Shown: one piece after another, positions 1 through 10,925 of the stretch
Position numbering within the stretch: the stretch's first letter is position 1
How the letters are laid out: every line of letters begins with the position of its first letter
NCBI GenBank assembly: GCA_018269055.1
Contig: JAFDVI010000022.1
Span: 147,078 to 211,077, forward strand
DNA length: 64,000 nucleotides
Direction of reading: 5' to 3'
Source of the DNA: Acidobacteriota bacterium
Lineage (GTDB): Bacteria > Acidobacteriota > Blastocatellia > RBC074
Made by a program: the position numbers and the translations under genes
Notes under the pieces: model-generated
Told to the model about the DNA's origin: nothing
Database searches by the model: none
The model's input: the letters and a program-made list of their open reading frames with translations, nothing else

Positions 1-417
1 TCGCCGCTGCATTTGATGGACATCAAACGTGTGGCGTTTGAAACTCGACCGGTGACTTCGACTGAACTGGTTCAAACGACAACGGCTGCGCCATCACCGC
101 AAGTGTCTGCCTCCTTCATTCCATCAACTTCCTCAAAAATTGACAGCGCCGCGATTGCAGAATTGGTTGATAAATTTTTGGCGGCGCGTACAGTCACAAC
201 TCCTGCTCAAAGCGCACAGCCTCTGGTTGAAACAAAGCCTGAGCCAGCGCCCCAAGCCAAAAGCAGCAGCCACAAAGCGGCTGAATTCGTCTGCGAAGAA
301 GACGTTCGCCAGGCAATGGCCAAGGGGGAAAAGATATACATCAACGCCAAAACGATCCTGACTCCTTCGGCGCGCGACCTCGGCAATGAGCGCGAAGTTT
401 TTGCCAAAGGAAATTGA
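1..417 (+). CDS. C-terminal part of an edge-truncated gene, possibly microcompartment-associated
   Basis: The frame is open to the left edge of the window, so the start is not visible; the TTG and ATG at 13-18 are probably internal codons. About 138 residues remain. The first 20 residues look like the end of a folded domain. A Pro/Ala/Thr-rich linker follows (about 25-90), and then a short conserved-looking tail with the pattern [11 protein letters not shown]...[10 protein letters not shown]. That tail resembles a motif I associate with bacterial-microcompartment proteins (EutQ N-terminus: D-I-R-A-A...I-I-T-P-E-A-R). This is only a motif resemblance; the enzyme itself is outside the window. 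The kinase gene starts 39 bases downstream on the same strand. Function unresolved. Confidence 0.55.
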   Translation, partial: SPLHLMDIKRVAFETRPVTSTELVQTTTAAPSPQVSASFIPSTSSKIDSAAIAELVDKFLAARTVTTPAQSAQPLVETKPEPAPQAKSSSHKAAEFVCEEDVRQAMAKGEKIYINAKTILTPSARDLGNEREVFAKGN

Positions 418-456
418 CAGATTGCTCAGAGAGTTGCGAAGGTGTAATGACAGATT

Positions 457-3400
457 GTGCTCAAAATTGCTTTCCTCAAAACCTTGTCTCTGATTTTGTT
501 GTTGGCGCTTGCCACTTCGATCATCGCTTCGCAATCTGAGCAAGTCTCCCAGCCACCAAGCGACCAGCCATCAACCGAACCAACTCCAGCACCTGCCATT
601 CCAGACGACGCAACTTTGAATTTGCATCGCTGGGGGGCTGTGACGCTGTTTCATGGAATGCCTTCGGATAGAGTCAACGCGATTGCGGAAGACGCTCGCG
701 GATTGATGTGGTTTGGAACAGATAATGGGCTGGTTCGGTACGATGGGCGAAACGTCGAATCGGCGCCCGGCGAAGCTTCGTTGCCTTCACGGCGTGTGCT
801 GGCGTTGAAGCTGGATGTTCGCGGGAATATCTGGGTTGGTACGGATGCCGGAGCCGCGCGTTGGCGCGATGACCGTATGGAAGTATTGGGTGAAACGCGT
901 GGTCACGCCATCAATTCCATCGCAATTTCCAGCCAAAACGAAACTGTGTTGGTGACGCAACGCGGCGAAATCTATCATTACACGGATGCAGACCTCGGCC
1001 AGATCAGCAGTGAATTCACCCAAACTAAAAGCCGGGCCTCTTCCCTGAAACTGGTCAAATTCGATCCGTCAACCAATCCCGCGCAACTGAAAACCCCGAA
1101 CCCGACAGAAGATGCTTTGCCGCTTCTGTCTGTGGACAGGACAGCATCCGGAATCTGGGCAATTGGATCCAGCGGGCGCGGATTGTTGCTCCATCAAGAA
1201 AAAGATTTACGCGAAGCAGATGTGAAATCGCCACGCCCATTTTTCGTCGCTTCGGTATTTGCTGTTGGCGACCAACTTTGGCTTGGCGAATTCGCCAATT
1301 TGCGAACTGGCGCAGTGTGGTTGTATTCCTCGGAAAAAATGAAACGGCTTCCGATTGAAACCGAGGCGGTTAAAACGATTGGTGGTGGCGATGGAGAACT
1401 CTGGGTCGGAACCAATCGTCGCGGAGCATTCCTGCTCATACCGGAAGGCGACGACGCCAGGTTAATTGAACACCTGACGTTCGAAAACACTGCGGGAGGG
1501 TTGCGCTCGAATCAGATTAACGCGGTGTTTCGCGACCGAGAAGGAGTCGTCTGGTTCGGTACGGATCGCGGCGTTTGCCGGTATGACCGCGAAAGTTTTC
1601 GTGCCGCATCACTGAGCGCGGATTCGCAAAGCAATTACGTTCGCGATTTATTGCAAGCTTCCACTGGGGAGTTGTGGTGCGGAACCAATCGCGGATTGTT
1701 TCGATTGGCATCGCCGGAAAGCGTTGCCGTTCAAATCGCCGAAGTGGAAGGGCGCTCCGTTTTTTCACTATTTGAAGATGCGACGGGGGCAATCCTGGCT
1801 GGAACCAGTGGCGGTTTATTCATTAAAGCGAAAGGTGCAGCCAGCTTTGCCCGCATCACCGAATCGCCGACGACAACGATCACCATCGAAGGAGATAATG
1901 CCGCCGCGCAACCTGAATCTTCTGCGACGGAACCCTCGCGACCTGCCGCTCTGAATGCCCAGTCGTCTGTTCTGCAATCCAAAGAAAGTGTTCGAGCCGT
2001 CACCAATTTTCGCGGGCAACTGTACGCGGCCTTTTTTGGCCGAGGTATTGAACGAGTTGACAGCGAAAAACGCGCGCTGACTCTGCCAAAGCTCAACGAC
2101 GCCCCGGCGCAGCGAGCAATTTGTTTGACCGCCGAAAACGAGGAGGCGTTGTGGTTTGGAACTTCAGACGGCGAACTTTGGCGCTACGATGGCTCCGAAT
2201 CGCGACAAGTCGAAACGCCGCTCAAACCGGTTTCAGGTCAGTCTGAAAAAGCGATTCGAGCAATTGTGTTTGATGGCAAACAGCTTTGGCTGGCGACTTC
2301 ACAAGGTGTGCTGGTTCGTGAAAGCGAAACGTTTCGAGAAGTTCGGGGTGGCCTTGATGTGCAGGATTTGTTGTTGACGCGCGATGCTGCTGGCCGCGAA
2401 GTCATCTGGATTGCGACCAAAAATGCCGGCCTTACTAAACTGTTGCCAAGCGAAAATATCTCGATCCGCTTCGATACCGAACAGGGCTTATCTTCGCAGC
2501 AAGTATTTGCGTTGGCTGCACCCCGGGACGGTAGTGAAGTCTGGATCGGAACCAATCGCGGACTTGTTCATCATCAGCCAAGCTCAATTCGGCCGCGAGT
2601 GGTGGTCAAACGATTGGTAGCGGATGTGATTCACCAGCCCGAAGATTTAGTGGCGGAACTTGCCCTACCGCACACCCTGAAAAGTTTTCTGTTGGAAGTC
2701 GCGGGAATCGGCAGCAAGACGTTTCCCAGCCAGTTTCAGTATGAGTTTTCGTTGCAGACCCGTAAAGGCGATGTGCTGAAAACTGTACGCACAAACGATC
2801 CACAGTTTGCTCCGGGAGATTTGCAGTCTGGCGGGTATGTGGTTGTCGCCAGAAGCATCAGCCGCGATCTGGTTTATTCAGAACCGTTGACGGTCCGATT
2901 ACGCATTCAAAGCGCACCGTTTCCGTGGGGGACGTTGCTGCTGGCATCACTATTGGCTGCCGCGCTGGCCGCTGCAACCTGGGCGTTTCGCCAGCAACTG
3001 CGGCTGGGAAAGGCAAATCTCGCTCTGGCGGATACGAATGCGGAATTGCGGGAAACGCGGTTGCGCTTGGCCAGCGAAACCGAAGCCGAACGCAGTCGCA
3101 TTGCGCGCGATCTGCACGATCAAACGCTGGCGGATTTGCGCCATTTGCTGGTGCTGACCGACCAGCTTCCTGTCGCTGAAAACAGTTCGGACGCGCCCGC
3201 GCCGGCTGAGCTTCGCCGCGAAATCGAATCCGTCTCCAAAGAAATTCGCCGCATTTGTGAAGACCTCAGTCCATCTGCACTTCAAAATTTAGGCTTTCTG
3301 CCTGCGCTCGAAGGCGCGTTGAGCGACGCTGTTACTCAACTTCCAGCCGAGGAAAAATTTGCCTATGAATTCATTTGCGAGCCGGACTTGGAAGACCGCT

Positions 3401-3720
3401 TGCTGCTTTCTGGAATAGAACAGATTCAGCTTTACCGCATTGTGCAGGAAGCGTTGAATAACGTTTGCCGCCACGCCGAAGCCAAACAGGTTCGGCTGAT
3501 TATCAGGACAGTGAGCAATGACCTATTGATTGAAGTCTGCGACGACGGCAAAGGTTTGGCCGGAATCATGACGAACCGAACGGGTCACGGACTGGCCAAC
3601 ATTCGCTCACGCGCGAATTTGATTGGCGCCCAGGTTTCCTGGCTGGACGCGACACCGGGCTGCCATTTTCAAATCAGAAAGACTCAAACTGTGAGGCCTG
3701 GGAGCGCGCAATCAAATTGA
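457..3720 (+). CDS. Beta-propeller sensor histidine kinase (NarL-type partner expected)
   Basis: GTG start followed by an export signal (MLKIAFLKTLSLILLLALAT). The large extracytoplasmic part carries repeated two-component-regulator propeller blades (for example DARGLMWFGTDNGLVRYDG and REGVVWFGTDRGVCRYD), then a Y_Y_Y-like region. One membrane segment lies at about residues 822-846. The cytoplasmic part is a HisKA_3 dimerisation domain with phospho-acceptor His887 in ERSRIARDLHDQ, and a HATPase_c domain with N box IVQEALNN (about 995-1002) and G box DDGKG (1029-1033). Such hybrids sense an extracellular ligand and phosphorylate a NarL/LuxR-type regulator. No response regulator lies next to it; the nearest, at 12.6 kb, is already paired with another kinase. 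At 1087 residues it is a usual size for this class. The start is not certain, as the AAGG at 440 is rather far upstream. Confidence 0.9.
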   Translation: MLKIAFLKTLSLILLLALATSIIASQSEQVSQPPSDQPSTEPTPAPAIPDDATLNLHRWGAVTLFHGMPSDRVNAIAEDARGLMWFGTDNGLVRYDGRNVESAPGEASLPSRRVLALKLDVRGNIWVGTDAGAARWRDDRMEVLGETRGHAINSIAISSQNETVLVTQRGEIYHYTDADLGQISSEFTQTKSRASSLKLVKFDPSTNPAQLKTPNPTEDALPLLSVDRTASGIWAIGSSGRGLLLHQEKDLREADVKSPRPFFVASVFAVGDQLWLGEFANLRTGAVWLYSSEKMKRLPIETEAVKTIGGGDGELWVGTNRRGAFLLIPEGDDARLIEHLTFENTAGGLRSNQINAVFRDREGVVWFGTDRGVCRYDRESFRAASLSADSQSNYVRDLLQASTGELWCGTNRGLFRLASPESVAVQIAEVEGRSVFSLFEDATGAILAGTSGGLFIKAKGAASFARITESPTTTITIEGDNAAAQPESSATEPSRPAALNAQSSVLQSKESVRAVTNFRGQLYAAFFGRGIERVDSEKRALTLPKLNDAPAQRAICLTAENEEALWFGTSDGELWRYDGSESRQVETPLKPVSGQSEKAIRAIVFDGKQLWLATSQGVLVRESETFREVRGGLDVQDLLLTRDAAGREVIWIATKNAGLTKLLPSENISIRFDTEQGLSSQQVFALAAPRDGSEVWIGTNRGLVHHQPSSIRPRVVVKRLVADVIHQPEDLVAELALPHTLKSFLLEVAGIGSKTFPSQFQYEFSLQTRKGDVLKTVRTNDPQFAPGDLQSGGYVVVARSISRDLVYSEPLTVRLRIQSAPFPWGTLLLASLLAAALAAATWAFRQQLRLGKANLALADTNAELRETRLRLASETEAERSRIARDLHDQTLADLRHLLVLTDQLPVAENSSDAPAPAELRREIESVSKEIRRICEDLSPSALQNLGFLPALEGALSDAVTQLPAEEKFAYEFICEPDLEDRLLLSGIEQIQLYRIVQEALNNVCRHAEAKQVRLIIRTVSNDLLIEVCDDGKGLAGIMTNRTGHGLANIRSRANLIGAQVSWLDATPGCHFQIRKTQTVRPGSAQSN

Positions 3721-3777
3721 CGCTTCGTCCGAGGGGTACCGTCGAATAGATAGCGATCTGGCTTGCCTTTCTCGTAA

Positions 3778-3803
3778 GTGGGATGATCTGTGCGTCATCC
3801 CAC
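3778..3803. terminator. Hairpin between convergent genes
   Basis: Perfect 9-bp arms GTGGGATGA / TCATCCCAC enclose an 8-base loop, in the 95-base gap between the converging ends of the propeller kinase and the kelch protein. There is no clear T-run on either strand, so it is a weak terminator candidate. Its position suggests it serves both genes. Confidence 0.4.
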
Positions 3804-3815
3804 AACCTTGGTAAA

Positions 3816-6800
3816 TCACTTGATGTTGATTTTGACTGTGTTGGCCGTTTTTCCATCTATCGTTACCACGACATCTATTTCTCCACGCCCAGCCAGACTG
3901 CGGGGCAGTGGCCCAACATTGATTTGATCAAGTCCGACAAAATCGCCTTGCGCCCCGGCATATATTACTGGCGTATCTAAATTACCTATCTTTACTTTCA
4001 CTGCCGAAAGGTCACTACGCCCTCGAAGCCCTGTTCCGAACAAAACCAGATAGACTTGATCCGTGACAATACCGAGGTCAGCCCCTAAGTCTATCGGGAT
4101 GGGGACGAATTTGTTTTGTGCTGAATCGTAGCGCGCGACAAGCTCGAAGATCTGTTCATCCGCAGGCAGCGTTTGCGGCGCGTGGAATAGCTGCCAGTCT
4201 ATGGGAGGCGCAATGTTCCGCTCTGTTCCAATGACCATTAGTTTGGCTTGGTTCAAGCTCGCCGCCGTGACCGTCCCAGCCAATGTTTCAGTTACAGGGT
4301 AGTAGGTGATTTGGTTTGGGTGAGTAAAAAAGAATGCTGCGAACGTCTTGATACCGTTGCGGCCTGGTTCGTTCGCGATAACGCTAGGAGTTGAAGTTAC
4401 TTCTCCCAGAGTAAACCCAAAGCCATTTGTTACGGTGGCCGTCAAAGTGAAAGTTGCTGCGCTGGTACCGCACTTGCCCACGGCAATGTAATAAGTACCG
4501 GCCTGCAGCGGTGGAGAACTAGTCGGCGTGATCGTAATGGTTTCGCTGGAGCCGGAGCCGTCCGCTTTGTAATCGGCCACAATGCCGCTTGGAAAATCGA
4601 CCCGTTGTGCGAATCGTACGTAGAGATTCATGTCTTGAGTGCCGTTGATGCTGATTCTCAACTGGTTCGCTCCGAAGGGAACTTGTATTGTGTATTGTGG
4701 AAACCCATGTACACCGCACGCATTCACCGGAAACGATTCGAAAGAGTCATTCAGTGTTATTCCTGAGGTCAAGCGGACATCGCGGCTACCATCAAAGATG
4801 TCGATCCGGAGTGAAGATGAAGTCCCGCCTCCCGGAGAAGGATTAAAGACAGTGACCAGCGCCGAGCCAGGTGCTACCAAGTCTGTCGCCGTGATTTCTG
4901 CCATCAACCGTGTGTTGCTGACAAAGGTAGTCGCCTTATTTTGCCCATTCCAGCGCACCACCGAATTCGATAGAAAACTCGAACCATTAACTGTCAGTGT
5001 GAAGCCGGGGCCGCCTGAAGTGGTTGTCGCATGGCTCATGCTTGAGATAGTCGGAACCGGATTGTTGACTGACAGCAGCAGTTCGTTTGAGGTGCCGCCG
5101 CCAGGGGATGGGTTGAAGACTGTTACGGCCGCTGCTCCCAAGGCGGTCAGGTCAGTGGTCGAGATAGCCACACGGAGTTGGGTCGCGCTGATGTAGGTTG
5201 TGGGACGGTCGCTGCCATTCAATCGAACCGTCGAGCCATTGATGAAGTTGCTCCCATTGACAGTGAGCGTAAAAGACGCGCTACCAATGATGACGGCGTT
5301 TGGATTGAGACTGGTCAAGATCGGGACCGGTCTGTCTGGCCTCACGCGCAATGCCACACCGGCGACGATCCCTTTCCCATCGGCATTGGCCGAGAATAAA
5401 CCCGGCGCGACAGAAGTGGCCAACACAACTCCCATCGAAACCGTCCCATCTCCAGTGGTCACTGTGATTGTGGCGGTGCCATTCGCGGTCTCTGACGGGA
5501 TCAGGTAGTTGATCTGACCCGGCGAGACGAAAAAGAGCGGAGCCAAGCGTTCGGCTCCATTGCTGTCCTTGACTTTAATCGTGGTCCCGCCGAGCGTGGT
5601 TGGTAGCGGAATCGTCGTTGCCGCCGCTGTTGTCGTCGCCAGGTTTTTTCCGAAGGCTGCGACAATCGCTTCGCTAGCGAGCGTTCCTCCGCTGTAGCTG
5701 GCAGCAGAAACTGTCACCGCCTGGCGGATTTGAGTCACCGTAAAGGTCTGGCTAGCGATGGTGAGCGTGCCTGTGCGTGGGATGTTGCCGGTGTAAGCCG
5801 TCACGGAATAGTTCACTGTGCCGTTTCCGTTGCCGCTTGTGCCGGAGATAATTGTGATCCAGTTGGCATTGCTGGTTGCCGTCCAGCCGCCGCATGTGTT
5901 GCCCGGCCCTGTCACCATCACACTCCCAGTTCCAGCATCGTCGCCGAAGGAGTAGCTGGCTGGAGAGATGGCATACCCACAAGTTGTAAAGGTCAAGGCA
6001 TTGGAGGCGCCGCCTCCGGGCGGAGGATTGAAGACCGTCACTGTAGGCGTGCCCGGAACAGCAATATCGCCAGCGGTGATTGCGGCAGTCAATTGCGTAC
6101 CGTTGACAAAAGTCGTTGCGCGGTCGTTGCCGTTCCACCGTACCATCGAAGAATTGATGAAATTGGTGCCGGTGACCATGAGTGTGAATGGTGCACTGCC
6201 AACGGTAGTCGAAGTTGGGCTAATGCTGCTGAGTGTTGGCACCGGAGTCGGAACGCCGCCAGCTTGTGTGACTGTGAAAAGCTGATTGCCGATAGTCAGT
6301 GTCGCTGTCCGAGATGTGGTGACTGTGGTTGCCGCAATCGAAAAGCTGACTGTTCCATTACCGGTGCCATTGTTACCGGAAGTGATCGCTATCCAACCGG
6401 CGTCGCTTGTCGCTGTCCAGGGGCAGCCTGGTTGCGCTGTCACAGTAATGCTCCCGCTGCCGCCATTGGCTGGGAAGGACTGGCTGACTGGAGCGAGTGT
6501 GACTGCTGTGGCAACAATATAACGCCCGCCAGTGTTTACGGTTGAGAAGCTGCCATCATTCCGCCCACCCCAAACGATCATTGCGCCGCCTGTCCACACG
6601 GCGGTGAGTGAGAAACTTCCTGGCGGAGCATTGGCTGTGCTGATCGAAGTCCAGCCGTCGGTAGCCGGGTTGTACAACCCGCCAGAGCGAAAACCGATAG
6701 CCGTGCCATCTGTCCCGCCCCAGATAATCATTTCGCGCCCGGTCCAAATGGCTGCCTGGCTTGATCGAGCGACGGGGGCGCCAGTTGTGCTTGTCATCGT

Positions 6801-8198
6801 CCAACTATCAGTCAGCGGGTTGTAACGTCCGCCAGTGTTAGCCCGTATGCTGGAGGAGCCGCCGTAATCGCCTCCCCAGACAATCATGTCACTCCCTGTC
6901 CACACCGCTGTATGAGAGTTGCGAGCGAAGGGCGCACCGGACGTAGTTGTTGGTGCCCAGGCATTGGTCGCCGGGTTATACCGCCCGCCGGTGCTGGTTG
7001 TGGGGAAACCACCCCAGACAATCATCTCACTGCCTGTCCAGACGGCTGTGTGTGCATATCTTTGGGAAGGAGCACCAGTTGTGGTGACGGTCGTCCAGGC
7101 ATCGGTTGTTGGATTGTAGCGACTTCCATTATTAAGTGTTCCATTGATTGAATTGTTGCCTCCCCAAATGATCATCTCGCTGCCCGTCCACACGGCAGTA
7201 TGTATTGACCTGACCTCTGGCGCTCCCGTGAGACTCGTCGCCGTCCAAGAGTCAGTGGCTGGGTTGTAGCGACCACCGGTATTGGTTCTGCCAAACACAA
7301 TGTCACCAGGAGACCCGCCCCAAATAATCATTTCTATCCCTGTCCAAACAGCCGTATGAGCGAGCCGTGCGATCGGCACGCCAGTCAGACTTGTCGGTGT
7401 CCAACTGTCAATTGCCGGAGTATACCGGCTGCCGGTACTCAAGGGGCCAGGATTGAAGCCACCCCAAATGATCATTTCGCTGCCCGTCCACACCGCACTA
7501 TGATTGCCGCGTCGCTCCGGAGCGCCTGTAGTGTTGGTAGGCGTCCAAAGCTCGCCATCGCACGGACCCAACGCAATAGCTATCTCAGGCAAGTGGTAGG
7601 CGGTGGCCAGTACTTGAATTTCCGCAGGTATTTTCTCTTTCACGCGATTCCACCAATCATCAGACGCTGTTTGCGTGAGTGCCTTGGCGAGATACGATTC
7701 GCGTAGCAGGCGACCCGCCAGTGACGGTCGCGCCAGACATTCTGCAATCACGAGCGGGTCATTCCCCAACGCCGCCCACAACTCGTGTAGTACATCAGGC
7801 TGCTTCGTCTGCCGCGCCATTCGATCCATCTCCGCCTGCAACTGCTCGCCAGTGACGGGACGCTGCCAATACTGCTCCAGCGCATTCGACATCCGCAGGT
7901 AATCTTCGACCTTCGCGCGGAGAGCCGACTCCGGCATTACTGCATCAAGCGATGGTTTCGGCTGCGGGTTATCTTTGGGCCAGATGCGATGTCGCCAGTA
8001 GACCTCTTCGATGGCTCGCTGGGCGGCGACGCGCTCCTCGAAGCTCAAGGTTTGTCGTTTGCCGGTGGCCCCAGCGGAGAAGCTGCGATGGGTGATGGCA
8101 ATGCTTATTGTCAGGGCAATGATGAACACAAAGCTGCAGCCAATCACGAAACGGTGCAGGCTGATCCCGTGAGAGTTACTGAGACGGCGGCTGGTCAT
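3816..8198 (-). CDS. Large secreted kelch/BACON/IPT/PPC protein with split acidobacterial C-terminal domain
   Basis: The ATG at 8198 is chosen because AAGGAG lies 6 bases upstream; an in-frame extension to 8315 has no such site and would overlap the previous gene. Length 1460 residues. Order: signal anchor (about 15-40); an alpha-helical region; seven or so kelch-like repeats of about 50 residues with [11 protein letters not shown] (about 213-560); BACON domain (566-648); IPT/TIG (650-737); second BACON (740-825); the first half of a Solibacter-type C-terminal domain containing [16 protein letters not shown] (829-953); two further IPT/TIG units (954-1133); a PPC-like domain (1136-1256); then a second, more diverged middle ([17 protein letters not shown], about 1280) and an intact end ([23 protein letters not shown]). 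It is probably a surface carbohydrate- or protein-binding protein. Function is not known. IPT and BACON units are typical of bacterial surface proteins. Confidence 0.85.
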   Translation of the reverse strand: MTSRRLSNSHGISLHRFVIGCSFVFIIALTISIAITHRSFSAGATGKRQTLSFEERVAAQRAIEEVYWRHRIWPKDNPQPKPSLDAVMPESALRAKVEDYLRMSNALEQYWQRPVTGEQLQAEMDRMARQTKQPDVLHELWAALGNDPLVIAECLARPSLAGRLLRESYLAKALTQTASDDWWNRVKEKIPAEIQVLATAYHLPEIAIALGPCDGELWTPTNTTGAPERRGNHSAVWTGSEMIIWGGFNPGPLSTGSRYTPAIDSWTPTSLTGVPIARLAHTAVWTGIEMIIWGGSPGDIVFGRTNTGGRYNPATDSWTATSLTGAPEVRSIHTAVWTGSEMIIWGGNNSINGTLNNGSRYNPTTDAWTTVTTTGAPSQRYAHTAVWTGSEMIVWGGFPTTSTGGRYNPATNAWAPTTTSGAPFARNSHTAVWTGSDMIVWGGDYGGSSSIRANTGGRYNPLTDSWTMTSTTGAPVARSSQAAIWTGREMIIWGGTDGTAIGFRSGGLYNPATDGWTSISTANAPPGSFSLTAVWTGGAMIVWGGRNDGSFSTVNTGGRYIVATAVTLAPVSQSFPANGGSGSITVTAQPGCPWTATSDAGWIAITSGNNGTGNGTVSFSIAATTVTTSRTATLTIGNQLFTVTQAGGVPTPVPTLSSISPTSTTVGSAPFTLMVTGTNFINSSMVRWNGNDRATTFVNGTQLTAAITAGDIAVPGTPTVTVFNPPPGGGASNALTFTTCGYAISPASYSFGDDAGTGSVMVTGPGNTCGGWTATSNANWITIISGTSGNGNGTVNYSVTAYTGNIPRTGTLTIASQTFTVTQIRQAVTVSAASYSGGTLASEAIVAAFGKNLATTTAAATTIPLPTTLGGTTIKVKDSNGAERLAPLFFVSPGQINYLIPSETANGTATITVTTGDGTVSMGVVLATSVAPGLFSANADGKGIVAGVALRVRPDRPVPILTSLNPNAVIIGSASFTLTVNGSNFINGSTVRLNGSDRPTTYISATQLRVAISTTDLTALGAAAVTVFNPSPGGGTSNELLLSVNNPVPTISSMSHATTTSGGPGFTLTVNGSSFLSNSVVRWNGQNKATTFVSNTRLMAEITATDLVAPGSALVTVFNPSPGGGTSSSLRIDIFDGSRDVRLTSGITLNDSFESFPVNACGVHGFPQYTIQVPFGANQLRISINGTQDMNLYVRFAQRVDFPSGIVADYKADGSGSSETITITPTSSPPLQAGTYYIAVGKCGTSAATFTLTATVTNGFGFTLGEVTSTPSVIANEPGRNGIKTFAAFFFTHPNQITYYPVTETLAGTVTAASLNQAKLMVIGTERNIAPPIDWQLFHAPQTLPADEQIFELVARYDSAQNKFVPIPIDLGADLGIVTDQVYLVLFGTGLRGRSDLSAVKVKIGNLDTPVIYAGAQGDFVGLDQINVGPLPRSLAGRGEIDVVVTIDGKTANTVKINIK

Positions 8199-8295
8199 AA
8201 CAATCTCCTTGTCGGATCGAATCGTTGTTGAGGGTTGACCTTTGGCAGACGGTTTTGGAAAAAAGAGATCGGGTTTTGAACAAGCCCATGACGGA

Positions 8296-9075
8296 TTACC
8301 CTTTGGGTTTATCATTCACCCACTTATGTCCACACGACCTGCATTCGCACCTTTCTATTGTGCGTCCCATTGCGGCACCAAGAGCGATGTTTCCCAGGAT
8401 GCCAAACAGTGCCTGGCCCGCAATATGTCCTGCCGTACTGGTTTTGAGTTCGGATTTTCTGTTGATCGAACCGGATTGGCAGCGCGGGCACGTTGTTGGA
8501 TCGGAAGTGGCCTCGGCAATTGATCCTTGACCCGGAAGTGCCATCTGTCCGGTTTTCTGTGCTGAAGCCAGGGCGGCAGTGCCCCATATCTCAGTGACAA
8601 ATGTTTTCCATTGATGCTTGTCTCCATCTGTGGCTGCAGACCGTGTGACGAGCAGAAGATCAAATGATTCCTGGTGGGACAATCCATACATCTCTTCCAG
8701 TTGAGAAATGCGTTCCTTCGCGCGTTTCTTGTAGGGAGCGTCCACTCGATCCGAGATGTAGGTCAAGATCACCAATACAGCGATGCTGCCAAAGATGCCT
8801 AAAAGCCAACTGACGTAGAAGCAGGTAATGATCCCGCCAAGAATGGCCAGCAACATAAGGCAGCCAAAGGGAGTCGAATTCCGCCTTACAGGTTCGGCGA
8901 AATCCTGGTAGACCTGCCTCAACTCCTCAGTGGGATGCTGTGGGTCGCTTGTTTGCTCCGCAAAGGCATCATTTGGTTGCGGATTTGTTGTTCCCGGAAT
9001 TGTGTCATGTTTGCAATCGTCACAAACCTCTTCTGTCAGCTCGGTGGTACGGCCACAAATCGAACATACAGCCAT
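8296..9075 (-). CDS. Membrane protein flanked by two zinc-ribbon-like motifs
   Basis: 259 residues. The start ATG is preceded by GGAGG with about 9 bases of spacing. The N-terminus has two Cys pairs (CSIC at 4-7, CDDC at about 18-21), the pattern of a small zinc ribbon. A hydrophobic hairpin of two membrane segments follows at about residues 72-110. The C-terminal third holds another ribbon: CPRC, a glycine/alanine-rich hydrophobic stretch, then [10 protein letters not shown]. Both Cys-rich ends probably lie in the cytoplasm. The function is not recognised. Such proteins are often called 'zinc-ribbon domain-containing' with no known role. It is upstream of the kelch protein on the same strand, separated by 97 bases. 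Confidence 0.7.
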   Translation of the reverse strand: MAVCSICGRTTELTEEVCDDCKHDTIPGTTNPQPNDAFAEQTSDPQHPTEELRQVYQDFAEPVRRNSTPFGCLMLLAILGGIITCFYVSWLLGIFGSIAVLVILTYISDRVDAPYKKRAKERISQLEEMYGLSHQESFDLLLVTRSAATDGDKHQWKTFVTEIWGTAALASAQKTGQMALPGQGSIAEATSDPTTCPRCQSGSINRKSELKTSTAGHIAGQALFGILGNIALGAAMGRTIERCECRSCGHKWVNDKPKG

Positions 9076-9230
9076 GTTCTATTGCCTCCAATGTGTGCCG
9101 CCTTTCAGTCTGGCGAATCGAATCAATGGCGGATGTGATGAAAAGGAGACTCAATTCCAGGGGCGAAGTTGAGTTTCGCTTTTAACCACACCCATTCTCG
9201 AAATTGTTGTTTGCGAGTCTCTTACTTGTC

Positions 9231-9704
9231 TTACTTTTTCTTGTCTTGTTTTTCGTCCTTTTTCTGGGTACTGATTTCCACATCCTTGCCGCTCATTTCT
9301 TTGGCAGTCTTGAGCACATTTTCATACTCGCTTTTGTCGAGCTTCAGAGTCAGGTCTTTGGGCTTTCCGTCCGCGTCCTTGTAATCCACATAGAACCAAT
9401 GGTTCTTCGACTTGGTCATCATCACAACCGCGCCTACGCCAAGCGAAGCGATCATCACAACGGCTCCCTCCTTCACGCGATGCCGGCTCGCCATTTCGTA
9501 AGACAGCTTGTCAATGCTGTCATATGGAACGTCCGCGACGGAGGCCTTCAAGGCCTTTACCGACAGCCCGGTTTTATCGAATTCAAGCGTCACAGGGACT
9601 TCCTTCCCTTTGGCATCAATCATCTTGGTCTTGCCGAAAGTCTGGGCCTGGCAAACTGCTGTGGCGGAGATCAGCAGAAGCGCAATCGCAAAATATCTGG
9701 ACAT
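9231..9704 (-). CDS. Small exported protein of unknown function
   Basis: The ATG at 9704 has a strong AGGAGG eight bases upstream and begins a textbook signal peptide (MSRYFAIALLLISATAVCQA); the in-frame extension upstream lacks these. The mature part is about 137 residues. It has a beta-rich first half, one hydrophobic stretch (AVVMIASLGVGAVVMM, about 87-102) that could be a membrane segment, and a Lys/Asp-rich tail ending KKDEKQDKKK. No family was recognised. The hydrophobic stretch makes either a periplasmic or a membrane-associated location possible. Confidence 0.7.
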   Translation of the reverse strand: MSRYFAIALLLISATAVCQAQTFGKTKMIDAKGKEVPVTLEFDKTGLSVKALKASVADVPYDSIDKLSYEMASRHRVKEGAVVMIASLGVGAVVMMTKSKNHWFYVDYKDADGKPKDLTLKLDKSEYENVLKTAKEMSGKDVEISTQKKDEKQDKKK

Positions 9705-9893
9705 GGTGTTACCTCCTGAGGTGGTTGCAGCACGGACTGGCACAGGCCGCAATGCAGCGCGAACCATTCCTGCCTGGGGTTGATAAATGCCGACGACGAT
9801 TCTTAGCCCCGACCCGAGAATCGCTAAGCTTGTTGTAGCGACTAGTCAGTACGCGGCTTATTGCGTCGCTGAAGGTGATATTTCGTATTTGAG

Positions 9894-10574
9894 TTACTTG
9901 CGTTGCGGCGGGGCGCTGGTCTCAGGCTGAGACTCGCCCAGATTTCCCTGCGCCATGAAGTTAAGATTGATGCCGGAAAGCGCGCTGAACATCACTACCA
10001 ATAGCACGATTAGTAGAACTTTTTGCCGCAGCCCCTCGCTTTGGATTGTGAGCACCAATAAGCCCACCAACAACATCAAGCGACCCAGCCAGGCAAGCGC
10101 CAGATGCCAGCGCAGACCGGCGGCTGAACTTTGCGCTGTAAGTAATGCGCGTTTGAGCTCGACGGTATCGTACTTTTTCTTCAACTCCTCTTGTTTCTGT
10201 TCCATTGCCGTTTTCCGGTCAGCCTCGCGCTTTTGCCTTTCATCGTCACGCTTTTGTTGCTCATCGCGCTTCTTTTGAATTTCTTCCGGAGAGAGAGTTG
10301 AAAAGGATGAGTCCTGTTGGCGTTCCGCCAGTTTACGCTCCTCGTCCTGCTTGCGCGCCTTTTCCTGCGTTTGCTTGAGGTCTTCAAGGTCGAGCGCAAT
10401 CAGTGATTCGGCCTGTTCGGAGGCTACCCGTGCGCTCGCCAATTCAGCCAGCTTGAAGCTAGGGATCAGCGGTGAAAGTAAAGTAAACGCCAATCCTGCA
10501 ATCACCAGCGCATGCGCCGGCAATCCATCGAGTCTTGCAAACAATCCCTTAGCTTGATTTTCATTATTGTCCAT
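9894..10574 (-). CDS. Membrane protein with long charged coiled coil
   Basis: 226 residues, with AAAGGAG seven bases before the ATG. One N-terminal membrane segment (about 22-40) is followed by a long Lys/Glu/Arg/Gln-rich helix (about 45-140), almost certainly a coiled coil. Two C-terminal membrane segments (about 155-205) and a short polar tail complete it. The coiled coil is therefore held between membrane anchors. No enzymatic motif was seen. Function unknown; it may be a scaffold or mechanosensing protein, but this is a guess from shape only. Confidence 0.65.
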   Translation of the reverse strand: MDNNENQAKGLFARLDGLPAHALVIAGLAFTLLSPLIPSFKLAELASARVASEQAESLIALDLEDLKQTQEKARKQDEERKLAERQQDSSFSTLSPEEIQKKRDEQQKRDDERQKREADRKTAMEQKQEELKKKYDTVELKRALLTAQSSAAGLRWHLALAWLGRLMLLVGLLVLTIQSEGLRQKVLLIVLLVVMFSALSGINLNFMAQGNLGESQPETSAPPQRK

Positions 10575-10656
10575 TGGTTCTCCTTTCTTGTTTCTGATGT
10601 CACAACTCTAACTCAACCCATAGCAACGCAGTTGAACGGTAGGCAGATTGGAGGAT

Positions 10657-10890
10657 TTATCCGCGCCAATCACCAATCCCGTCCCATTGCATTTCTACTG
10701 TTCGCTTACCCTGCATTGGCGGCACCATAGCGAAGATGCGTCGCATCTCGCTGATTCCACCGCGCCGGTTGAGCGCTCTTCCAATTTCCATCACTTCGTT
10801 CACCAACATCGGGTTATTTGCCGACAAACCTCCCGAAGCATAGTATCTAGCAAGTTCGGTAAGCTTGGCTGCCATTTCTTGATCTGTCAT
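10657..10890 (-). CDS. Small hypothetical protein
   Basis: 77 residues, with AAAGGAG six bases before the ATG. The start MTDQEMAAKLTELARYYAS suggests a soluble helical protein, with no signal peptide, membrane segment or cysteine. It sits 82 bases upstream of the coiled-coil membrane protein on the same strand and may be co-transcribed. No family recognised. The good ribosome binding site is the main support that it is real. Confidence 0.55.
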   Translation of the reverse strand: MTDQEMAAKLTELARYYASGGLSANNPMLVNEVMEIGRALNRRGGISEMRRIFAMVPPMQGKRTVEMQWDGIGDWRG

Positions 10891-10925
10891 ACGTCTCCTT
10901 TCTAAATCAAAACAAAAAACTTTGA

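Noticed and set aside
5730..6545. Cys-rich open frame (271 codons) inside the kelch gene on the opposite strand
   Set aside because: It is an effect of repeated Gly/Thr/Val codons in the kelch gene read backwards; not a real Cys-rich protein.
6500..7560. Regular ~150-base repeats that could suggest a CRISPR or satellite
   Set aside because: They are the coding repeats of kelch units, with variable codons and no spacer pattern.
8199..8315. Longer N-terminus for the kelch protein
   Set aside because: It would overlap the zinc-ribbon gene and lacks a ribosome binding site, whereas ATG 8198 has AAGGAG in place.
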